This document shows positions 1 to 5,670 of a stretch of DNA of 7,017 nucleotides, in pieces. Source of the stretch: an uncultured Flavobacteriia bacterium. GTDB lineage: Bacteria > Bacteroidota > Bacteroidia > Flavobacteriales > Flavobacteriaceae. A program made the position numbers and the translations under genes. How positions within the stretch are numbered: the stretch's first letter is position 1; each line of letters starts with the position of its first letter. Below the pieces are notes generated by a model. It ran no database searches, was not told where the DNA came from, and saw only the letters and a list, made by a program, of their open reading frames with translations. The stretch spans positions 1 to 7,017 of the forward strand of contig CAMLRV010000118.1 of NCBI GenBank assembly GCA_946482495.1, given 5' to 3'.

Positions 1-430
1 GACTGGAACGTGGGTTCCAGATGGTGATTTAAGTGTCTATTGGAGTACTCCAAGAAGTATGGCACGTTTTGGTTTGTTGGCATTAGCAAATGGAAACTGG
101 AATGGTACACAAATTATCAATTCTACTTATTTAAATAACGCAACAAATACATCACAACCTATAAATTTGGCCTATGGATATTTATGGTGGCTAAACGGAA
201 AAACATCGTATCATATGCCTCAAAGTCAGTTACAACTAAACGGAACCTTAATTCCTACTGCTCCTGCTGATATGTATTGCGCTTTAGGTAAAAACGATCA
301 AAAAATATATGTTGTACCAAGCAAAAAATTAGTTATTATTAGAATGGGCGATGCTGCTGATGGTTCAAATTTTGCTTTATCCGATTTTGATGAAACACTT
401 TGGGAAAAAATTAGTGCAGTGATTAATTAA
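1..430 (+). CDS. Serine hydrolase, class C beta-lactamase fold, C-terminal part (5' end outside window)
   Basis: The reading frame is open from base 2 and ends at TAA 428-430, so about 142 C-terminal residues are visible; the ATG at 59 is internal, because the frame upstream of it (TGTWVPDGDLSVYWSTPRS) continues the same domain. Characteristic stretches are STPRSMARFGLLALANGNW, which corresponds to the usual 'S-x-x-D-x-A-R-F-G-L-L-x-L-x-N-G' helix, YGYLWWLNG, and ALGKNDQKIYVVPSKKLVIIRM, the region that holds the third active-site element (KTG/HxG box) in this fold. Here that element has been reduced to a glycine-containing turn (A-L-G-K). The catalytic SxxK and YxN motifs lie upstream of the window and cannot be checked. 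Proteins of this type in flavobacteria are usually periplasmic or secreted hydrolases or esterases of unknown substrate; beta-lactam resistance should not be assumed. It is convergent with the ABC permease gene, and a shared terminator follows two bases behind the stop. Confidence 0.85.
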   Translation, partial: TGTWVPDGDLSVYWSTPRSMARFGLLALANGNWNGTQIINSTYLNNATNTSQPINLAYGYLWWLNGKTSYHMPQSQLQLNGTLIPTAPADMYCALGKNDQKIYVVPSKKLVIIRMGDAADGSNFALSDFDETLWEKISAVIN

Positions 431-431
431 T

Positions 432-470
432 AAAAAAATCCCTTTTCAATAATTGAAAAGGGATTTTTTT
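432..470. terminator. Bidirectional intrinsic terminator between convergent genes
   Basis: Bases 432-450 (A7-TCCCTTTTCAAT) and 452-470 are perfect reverse complements around a single central base, so a stem with a GGGA/TCCC core and a small AT loop can form on either strand. The seven As on the left become a U tract for minus-strand transcripts, and the seven Ts on the right serve plus-strand transcripts. It sits 2 nt behind the hydrolase stop and 26 nt behind the permease stop, exactly where a shared terminator for the two convergent units is expected. Confidence 0.93.
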
Positions 471-495
471 ATTAATTCTACTATTCTAAAACTTT

Positions 496-1650
496 TTAAA
501 ACTTCCAAGATTTTAGTAACCAGTGATAAATTAATTTATTTACTATTAAGTATAAAATCAGAGGAATAATTAGGATAAAACTCCATAAGTAATATTCAAT
601 ATTTTTAAATAACAATCCATTTGAGATTTCTGAAGTTGCAAAGAAATATTGTGCGATTGAAATCAAAATTAAACTGATTAGAATTACTATCCCTACATTA
701 ATACTAAAGAATCTACTTATGGAACTTACCATCTTTTTAGGAGAATAACCTAAAGAATATTTTATCGAAACTTCCTCCTGTTTCTCTAAGAATTGCATTT
801 TAATAGAATTTACAATCATAAATACACAAAGTAAGAAAATAAAAATTCCAATTAGTGCAATAGTTCTTAACACCAAGAATAATTTTCCTTTGATTTTAGC
901 TGAACGTAACGATTCCTGGTTAGATTCATAACCTTTTTTGGCCATTTTAGCAATTAAATCTTGATCTGAGGCATCATTAACTTTTACTAAAACTCTAGTA
1001 TTTACATCTTTATGTGTTTGCGTATAAGCTTGTGTTGCGTTAATAGAATCTAAGAATTTTTTAGGTACTAAAACCGAATGAATTCTATCAGACAATCCAA
1101 TTAATCTTCCTTTATATTTTAAATTTTTATCCTTTAAAGTAATATTGATATTGACTTCAATTTTTTTCGCAAACTCTTCCGTAATTTGAGGTAAGCCTTG
1201 ATTTAAAGCGAAACCATAATTATATAAATTCAAATATTCTCTTGAAATTACAATTGGAATTGTATTGTCTTTCACCACAAATTCCGATAAATCTTTGATA
1301 TCAATAGCATCATTATCTACAGCTTCTAAATACATGTCGGTATAAAATGGAATAAAACTTCCACCATCTGCAGAAACTTTAAAATCATTGGATACCACTG
1401 GATAAATATCTTTAACTTCTTTCCAAGTTTTTAATTCGGAAATATCTGCTTTATTAAAACCAATTAATTCTTTTCTTCCAATATTATCTGGATTAATGGT
1501 TTTAGACATCGTAATCCAATAATTTGAATCGGAGCTTTTTTGACCAAATAAAGCATTCGCATTACTATAAAGCTGTACACAACTTAAGACTAAAATGAAA
1601 GACAAAAGCAGTCCTACATACAAAAATGCAGATTTTACAATATGTTTCAT
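496..1650 (-). CDS. ABC transporter permease, FtsX/MacB (LolC-like) type
   Basis: The 384-residue membrane protein has one N-terminal hydrophobic segment (about residues 8-27), a large predicted periplasmic domain (about 30-255), and three C-terminal membrane segments (about 258-282, 316-337, 353-374). This four-helix topology with the big domain between TM1 and TM2 is that of the MacB/LolC/FtsX superfamily. The stretch QEEVSIKYSLGYSPKKM (291-307), following TM2, matches the cytoplasmic coupling-helix region ('R-E-I-G-x-x-R-A-L-G-A-x') that contacts the ATPase. Only one permease gene is present, so a homodimer is the simplest assembly. The start codon overlaps the stop of the ATPase gene (TAATG, one shared base), which implies translational coupling. 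Substrate cannot be read from the sequence; family members extract lipoproteins or lipids, export peptides, or act as mechanotransducers. It is the last gene before the terminator. Confidence 0.85.
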   Translation of the reverse strand: MKHIVKSAFLYVGLLLSFILVLSCVQLYSNANALFGQKSSDSNYWITMSKTINPDNIGRKELIGFNKADISELKTWKEVKDIYPVVSNDFKVSADGGSFIPFYTDMYLEAVDNDAIDIKDLSEFVVKDNTIPIVISREYLNLYNYGFALNQGLPQITEEFAKKIEVNINITLKDKNLKYKGRLIGLSDRIHSVLVPKKFLDSINATQAYTQTHKDVNTRVLVKVNDASDQDLIAKMAKKGYESNQESLRSAKIKGKLFLVLRTIALIGIFIFLLCVFMIVNSIKMQFLEKQEEVSIKYSLGYSPKKMVSSISRFFSINVGIVILISLILISIAQYFFATSEISNGLLFKNIEYYLWSFILIIPLILYLIVNKLIYHWLLKSWKF

Positions 1651-2300
1651 TACAAGTTTAGTTTAATAAAGTTATGACTAAAAGCAAAATCATTCAATTC
1701 GAAGAAAATTATAGCACTTCCTACTTCTTTTGCAACTTGATTGATAAGATGAAATGCTTTTTCTTTATTTTGAAAATCTAAATGGCTGAAACATTCGTCA
1801 TAAATTAAAAATTCTGCAGGATTAATTAAACTTCTAACAATTGCAGAACGTTGTCTTTCTCCATAAGAACAGTTTTTTGCTTTCTTATCTAATAATGATT
1901 CAATTCCTAAAATCTGTGCATATTCATTTAGCTTAGCTTCAAATTTACCATCTTTTTTATTAAAAACTCGCAATAAAATATTTTCTCTGATTGTTAAATC
2001 GTTAATTAATCTAATATCTTGAAAAAGCAATTGAAGATTTTTTCTTCTATAGTTTACTATTTCTTCAATTGACATCGATTTTAAATCAAAATTGTCATAT
2101 AAAATTTGACCTTCATATTCAAAATGATTTCCTAAAACAGCGTTAGCTAAAGTAGATTTTCCACTTCCAGATGGGGCGATAATTACATAATTATCGCCTT
2201 TATTGAAAGTGGTATTTTTTTTCCAAATCGTTTCGTTTGCGTCTAATGTTTTGGGAACAAAATATTTTGGAATTACATTATTGATAGAAATACTATTCAT
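1650..2300 (-). CDS. ABC transporter ATP-binding protein (LolD/MacB-like) with divergent H-loop
   Basis: The 216-residue nucleotide-binding subunit should energise the adjacent permease at the cytoplasmic face of the inner membrane. Visible motifs in order: Walker A APSGSGKST (42-50), Q-loop LLFQD with Q94, signature CSYGERQR (144-151), Walker B FLIYDE (164-169) and D-loop SHLD (172-175). Two departures from consensus stand out. The first Walker A glycine is alanine, and the position of the switch histidine ('TH' after the last beta strand) reads IIFFELND (197-204), so the H-loop histidine is absent. The catalytic glutamate E169 and the Walker A lysine are kept, so ATP binding is likely while the turnover rate is uncertain. 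At 216 residues it is slightly shorter than a typical LolD. Its ATG lies inside the end of the lipoprotein gene (8-nt overlap), and its stop overlaps the permease start by one base. Confidence 0.9.
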   Translation of the reverse strand: MNSISINNVIPKYFVPKTLDANETIWKKNTTFNKGDNYVIIAPSGSGKSTLANAVLGNHFEYEGQILYDNFDLKSMSIEEIVNYRRKNLQLLFQDIRLINDLTIRENILLRVFNKKDGKFEAKLNEYAQILGIESLLDKKAKNCSYGERQRSAIVRSLINPAEFLIYDECFSHLDFQNKEKAFHLINQVAKEVGSAIIFFELNDFAFSHNFIKLNL

Positions 2301-3780
2301 ATCCTACGATATAATGCAAGATGTTTTTATCATTCTTTTCGTAAGTGATAACAATTTCAGAAGTAGCATTACCATCTTCCATTTTAGAAGTAGAAACCAT
2401 TTCTTTAACCTTGTTTTTCATGTTAGGCACTACATTTTTATTAAAATCAGTACCATTACCATACATATAACTATTTACACCAGTAACTTTATTTAATTTT
2501 GAGTTTTTAGCATTTTTATTTGCCTTCATTAAATTAAAGTTCTTATTATCACTTGAAAATGCTACATACTTATCGTTTTTGAATAATTTATCATCCAATT
2601 TCAGCATTGGATCATTGAATAAATTCATAACTTTTTGAGATTTCTTAGCATTTAAACCTAAAACAAATAAAGTATTAGGTTGTTTGTAATCGTATGTGCT
2701 TCCATCATATAATTTCATTTGCGAAGTAGTTTCACCATAATTTGCAAATGCATATTGTCCGTTAAATGTAGATAAAATATCTTCCACAGATAAATCTTTA
2801 GTTTCTAAAAACTTATTAGCAGTAGCTTCAAAACCAGCTTCTTTGATGAAATATTTCACGAAATCTGTGCTAAAAAATCCTAAACCATATATCTGAGCAT
2901 TGTCTAATTCTACATTTTTAACAATGTCGTAGTTGATGTCTTTATTGTCATAATATTTTTCAACAATTTTTTTCATGTCTTCATTAAAGAAAGATTCTCC
3001 TTTACATTCAATTTTCCCATCATCAAAAGTTAAATTTAATCCAAAACCAGAGCCAATCAATAATTTATTAATTGCTAAAGTTTCAATATAACCTTTAGAT
3101 AAATTAGAAACAATTCCATGAATATTTACCCAAACGCTAGCGTCTGCATCATCTTTTAAAGCTTCATCAATATTGTCTAAAATATTTTCATCTTCTAAAG
3201 ATTTTCTAGTAAAAAAGTTTTTATAGAAATCTTCACTTACTGTCATATCTTCTTCAACATATTCTTCTTCGTAGTAGTAATCATATTCTTTTTTTCTAGA
3301 AGTATAAGGATCATATGATTTATTTGATAAGACAAAAATTCCATCTTTATAAGCTCCAACTACCTTTTTTTCGTTTAAAACCAATTTTTTATCATAATAA
3401 ATAGTAAAATCATTAGAATAAATTTCTTTGAATTTTTTTAAAAATTTAGCTTCATCATCCAACCAAAAAATACAAGAGGAAATGTATTTATCTTTTTCAG
3501 ATTCTGTTGTAACATAAAAAGGTTTGTCTGTATTAATTCCTAATTCATCTGCTCTAACGAACAATCTAAATTCTTTATCGGCATTTGAAAATTTCTTAAC
3601 AGTGTCGGCTAAAATTTCTTCTTTAGGAAGTTTATTTATCACATCATCAATGTTTAATTTAACAATTGCTAATGTTTTTTCATTGGTAAGTTTTAAAATT
3701 TCCTTATTGTTATTTCCACTACAAGAAGTTAGTAAAAGTGCTAGCCCTGCTAAAAAAGGAGCAAAAAATTTAATTTTCAT
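2293..3780 (-). CDS. Predicted lipoprotein, possibly DUF4836-like, upstream of ABC genes
   Basis: I chose the ATG at 3778-3780, giving 495 residues, because it yields a classic lipoprotein signal: MKIKFFAPFLAGLALLLTSC, with the lipobox LTSC and lipidated Cys20. The frame is open back to 3867, but that start would bury the signal behind 29 residues and overlap the preceding gene. The mature protein begins SGNNNKE and has no membrane segment. The opening (NEKTLAIVKLNIDDVINKL) and the overall size suggest the Bacteroidota DUF4836 lipoprotein group; I hold this only moderately. An unusual Tyr/Glu-rich run, YDYYYEEEYVEED (166-178), interrupts the first half. It follows the 76-residue gene by 43 nt and overlaps the ATPase gene by 8 nt. 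The AT-rich leader has two CTATAAAA copies just before the ATG and no Shine-Dalgarno sequence, as is usual in this phylum. Residues +2 to +6 after Cys20 are uncharged (SGNNN), so a strong surface-export signal is not obvious. The function is unknown; a role as partner or substrate of the ABC unit is inference. Confidence 0.85.
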   Translation of the reverse strand: MKIKFFAPFLAGLALLLTSCSGNNNKEILKLTNEKTLAIVKLNIDDVINKLPKEEILADTVKKFSNADKEFRLFVRADELGINTDKPFYVTTESEKDKYISSCIFWLDDEAKFLKKFKEIYSNDFTIYYDKKLVLNEKKVVGAYKDGIFVLSNKSYDPYTSRKKEYDYYYEEEYVEEDMTVSEDFYKNFFTRKSLEDENILDNIDEALKDDADASVWVNIHGIVSNLSKGYIETLAINKLLIGSGFGLNLTFDDGKIECKGESFFNEDMKKIVEKYYDNKDINYDIVKNVELDNAQIYGLGFFSTDFVKYFIKEAGFEATANKFLETKDLSVEDILSTFNGQYAFANYGETTSQMKLYDGSTYDYKQPNTLFVLGLNAKKSQKVMNLFNDPMLKLDDKLFKNDKYVAFSSDNKNFNLMKANKNAKNSKLNKVTGVNSYMYGNGTDFNKNVVPNMKNKVKEMVSTSKMEDGNATSEIVITYEKNDKNILHYIVGYE

Positions 3781-3823
3781 AGATTTTATAGTTTTTATAG
3801 ATTGTTTTAAAATATAGATGTGC

Positions 3824-4054
3824 TTAAGCATTTTCGTAACGTTCCATTTCTCTATCATAGAATTCACCAGCTAAAGTAATTAAGTATTCCATTTCAGTTT
3901 CTAACTCCGTTTGATCTTCTTCCTCAATATCTTCCAAAAATTCCACTGAATCGTCTTTCAAATTGATTAAAAATCTTGGAAATTCTAAGTGAATGATAAA
4001 AATATCGTCTGGAAAATCAGTATTATCTCCGATTACAAATTTTGGTAATTCCAT
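3824..4054 (-). CDS. Small acidic protein, conserved hypothetical in Bacteroidota
   Basis: The 76-residue soluble protein begins MELPKFVIGDNTDFPDDIF and has no signal peptide or membrane segment. It is very acidic: I count 24 Asp/Glu against 5 Lys/Arg, with an acidic centre LEDIEEEDQTELETEME (40-56) followed by a helix with the paired aromatic/acidic ending EFYDREMERYE (64-74). I recognise it as a type of short protein found widely in flavobacteria and annotated only as hypothetical; no function is known to me. The ATG is the first in frame and lies 96 nt downstream of the promoter's -7 box. It is the first gene of the proposed four-gene unit, 43 nt ahead of the lipoprotein start, with no promoter or terminator visible in between. 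Acidic DNA mimic or chaperone-like adaptor are possible ideas, but the sequence does not decide between them. Confidence 0.82.
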   Translation of the reverse strand: MELPKFVIGDNTDFPDDIFIIHLEFPRFLINLKDDSVEFLEDIEEEDQTELETEMEYLITLAGEFYDREMERYENA

Positions 4055-4105
4055 ATTATTATTAAATGTTTGTAGTTTATTGTTGATAGTTTATTCTTCA
4101 AATTC

Positions 4106-4121
4106 ATCGAAAATTTTCGAT
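4106..4121. repeat. Perfect 16-bp palindrome in the leader of the acidic-protein operon
   Basis: The bases ATCGAAAATTTTCGAT form a perfect palindrome. It lies about 30 nt downstream of the -7 box at 4150-4157 and about 50 nt upstream of the ATG of the acidic-protein gene, thus within the predicted 5' untranslated leader. Its size and symmetry would suit a dimeric repressor site; as RNA it could give only a weak hairpin. No regulator gene lies nearby. The AT content makes chance palindromes more likely than usual. Confidence 0.5.
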
Positions 4122-4149
4122 TTTATTTTATTGAATCATTTCGTTTAAA

Positions 4150-4179
4150 CAAATATAGTATAAATCTTCGAGCTTGCAA
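4150..4179 (-). promoter_or_regulatory. Bacteroidota-type promoter (TTG-N19-TATATTTG) for the four-gene unit
   Basis: On the minus strand, TTG at 4179-4177 is followed after 19 bases by TATATTTG at 4157-4150. This fits the known Bacteroidota/Flavobacterium consensus TTG or TTTG, 17-23 bases, TAnnTTTG, with all fixed positions of the -7 box matched. It lies in the 153-base gap between the MATE gene and the acidic-protein gene and would give a leader of roughly 90 nt. No comparable match occurs in the 43-nt gap before the lipoprotein gene, which supports transcription of the four genes from here. The -33 element lies inside the degenerate repeat at 4173-4210. Confidence 0.7.
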
Positions 4180-4210
4180 CTCCCAACTTCTACCTCCAAA
4201 CTTCCAACTA
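4173..4210 (-). repeat. Degenerate heptamer-like repeat array directly behind the MATE stop codon
   Basis: Starting in the TAG stop of the MATE gene, the minus strand consists of variants of (A)AGTTGG(A/G): AGTTGG, AAGTTTGG, AGGTAG, AAGTTGGG, AGTTGC, then AAGCTCG. The units are 6-8 bases long and the array covers about 38 bases. It is G-rich on this strand and so differs from the surrounding AT-rich spacer. I recall AGTTGGA-type degenerate repeats between genes in flavobacterial genomes, but have not verified this. The -33 box of the next promoter falls in the last units. Confidence 0.6.
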
Positions 4211-5566
4211 TCTATGATGTTTCAATAGAAATCTGAATCGTAGGTAAAGCATAATAGCTGCGGCAGTTAATCCTGATAATAAACCAATCCAAACACCTTC
4301 TGCTTTTAATGAGGTATATCTTCCTAAGTAAATGGATATTGGAAAACCAACAACCCAATAGGCAATAAAAGTCAAATACATAGGAATTTTAACATCTTGC
4401 ATCCCACGTAAAGCACCTAAAACTACAACCTGAATTCCATCTGAAATTTGAAAAAAGGCGGCTACAATAAGTAATTTTGAAGAAATGGAAAGCACTTCAA
4501 TAATATCTTTCGCACTCAAAGCCATTTCTTTGTTTACAAAAAATTGTGGAAAGAAATCATTACACAACATGAATATCAGAGCGAAAACAATTTCCACCAT
4601 AATGGTCATCAAGAAAATAGAATGGGCGACTGTATTTAATTTTTTATAATCGTCCAAGCCTTTATGATTAGCCACACGTATCATTGCTGCTACACTCAAT
4701 CCCATAGCAAACATAAAAGTTAGAGATGCTAAACTTAAGGCAATTTGATTAGCGGCCTGACTTATTTTTCCAATACTTCCACACAACCAAATAGCTCCAG
4801 TAAATAAAGCCACTTCGAAAAACATTTGCATAGAAGATGGAACTCCTATTTTAATAATTTTTCTCGAAACACTTTTTTGAAACGATTGCCAACCGAAATC
4901 AGCAAAAAACGTTTTGAATTTTTTATTTTTTGATAAAATATAATGCATATATATTACCATAAAAATACGGGCTACTAAAGTTCCAATAGCTGATCCAACG
5001 ATTCCTAATTTTGGAAAGAACCAAAGTCCAAAAACCAAAACTAAATTCAAAACAATATTAATGATGTTTCCAATTACTGTGGCATACATTGAATATTTGG
5101 TTTGACTCATTCCATCCGCAAATTGCTTATAAGCTTGAAAAACTACTAATGGTACTAGAGAAAAACCAACAATATCTAAAAATGGTCTGGCCAAAGCCAC
5201 TACATCTTCATCTTGTTTCATAAATCCGAGTAAAGGCTTTGCAAGTAATAACATAAAGAATAAAGCAAAACCTAAAATTGTACATAAAATTAGTCCGTTC
5301 TGAAAGGCTGTTCTTCCTCCTTCTTTATCTTTTTTCGAATCAAATTCAGCAATAATTGGCGTTATGGCTGTTGAAAAACCAATACCAATGGACATACCAA
5401 TAAACACAAAACTATTTCCTAAGGAAACAGCCGCTAATTCTGTTGTACCTAACTTTCCAACAAAAATATTATCAACGACAGCCACCAAAGTATGTCCAAC
5501 CATACCTAAAACTACAGGCATAGCTAAATTGAAATTGTATTTGAATTCTTGGAAGTATTTTTTCAT
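4208..5566 (-). CDS. MATE family multidrug efflux transporter (NorM-like)
   Basis: The 452-residue inner-membrane protein shows the pattern of about twelve hydrophobic segments in two homologous halves typical of MATE antiporters, which export drugs and other organic cations using Na+ or H+ gradients. TM1 carries VDNIFVGKLG with D32, TM7 carries MFFEVALFTGA with E251, and TM10 carries ISDGIQVVVLGALRG with D376. By my alignment these correspond to the ion-coupling acidic residues D36, E255 and D371 of Vibrio cholerae NorM. The second-half phrase LGALRGMQDVKIPM is also a strong family signature. The length is normal (450-460), and the start MKKYFQEFKYNFNLAMPVVLG is the standard one. It lies 104 nt behind hisS on the same strand, and the intervening sequence shows no clear promoter or terminator, so readthrough from hisS is possible. 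The substrate is not predictable from sequence. Confidence 0.93.
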   Translation of the reverse strand: MKKYFQEFKYNFNLAMPVVLGMVGHTLVAVVDNIFVGKLGTTELAAVSLGNSFVFIGMSIGIGFSTAITPIIAEFDSKKDKEGGRTAFQNGLILCTILGFALFFMLLLAKPLLGFMKQDEDVVALARPFLDIVGFSLVPLVVFQAYKQFADGMSQTKYSMYATVIGNIINIVLNLVLVFGLWFFPKLGIVGSAIGTLVARIFMVIYMHYILSKNKKFKTFFADFGWQSFQKSVSRKIIKIGVPSSMQMFFEVALFTGAIWLCGSIGKISQAANQIALSLASLTFMFAMGLSVAAMIRVANHKGLDDYKKLNTVAHSIFLMTIMVEIVFALIFMLCNDFFPQFFVNKEMALSAKDIIEVLSISSKLLIVAAFFQISDGIQVVVLGALRGMQDVKIPMYLTFIAYWVVGFPISIYLGRYTSLKAEGVWIGLLSGLTAAAIMLYLRFRFLLKHHR

Positions 5567-5594
5567 ATTTGTTACAAAGAATTAAACAAAAATT

Positions 5595-5666
5595 CTCAGA
5601 GTAACACAAAATTTACAACTAAAAAGTTTTGTAAGTCTATGTTTTTCTCTTTGTATCTCTGCGTAA
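5595..5666. repeat. Degenerate tandem decamer repeat in the hisS-MATE spacer
   Basis: On the plus strand, CTCTTTGTAT (5647-5656) and CTCTGCGTAA (5657-5666) are adjacent 10-base units. They are preceded in phase by the more diverged CTATGTTTTT (5637-5646), and a separate related copy CTCAGAGTAA lies at 5595-5604. Between them TTACAACT (5613-5620) and AGTTTTGTAA (5625-5634) can pair as a hairpin with a 2-base bulge, without a clean U tract, so I do not call it a terminator. The array ends four bases before the hisS stop codon complement. CTCTGYGTAA-like repeats between genes are something I associate with flavobacteria, from memory only. Confidence 0.55.
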
Positions 5667-5670
5667 TAAT

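Noticed and set aside
59..61. ATG as start of the first gene
   Set aside because: The frame is open upstream, and the upstream residues continue the serine hydrolase domain (STPRSMARFGLL).
3781..3867. Longer start for the lipoprotein gene (29 extra N-terminal residues)
   Set aside because: It would place a charged extension in front of a clear lipoprotein signal peptide and overlap the acidic-protein gene; the ATG at 3780 gives a textbook lipobox.
4073..4094. Direct repeat TAGTTTAT (two copies, 14 bases apart) in the acidic-protein leader
   Set aside because: An 8-base AT-rich word repeated once is easily explained by chance at this base composition.
5567..5600. Promoter directly upstream of the MATE gene
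   Set aside because: CTTTG-like words are present on the minus strand, but no TAnnTTTG box with a correctly spaced TTG was found.
5613..5634. Terminator between hisS and the MATE gene
   Set aside because: The hairpin is short and bulged, AT-only in most of its stem and without an adjacent U tract on the minus strand.
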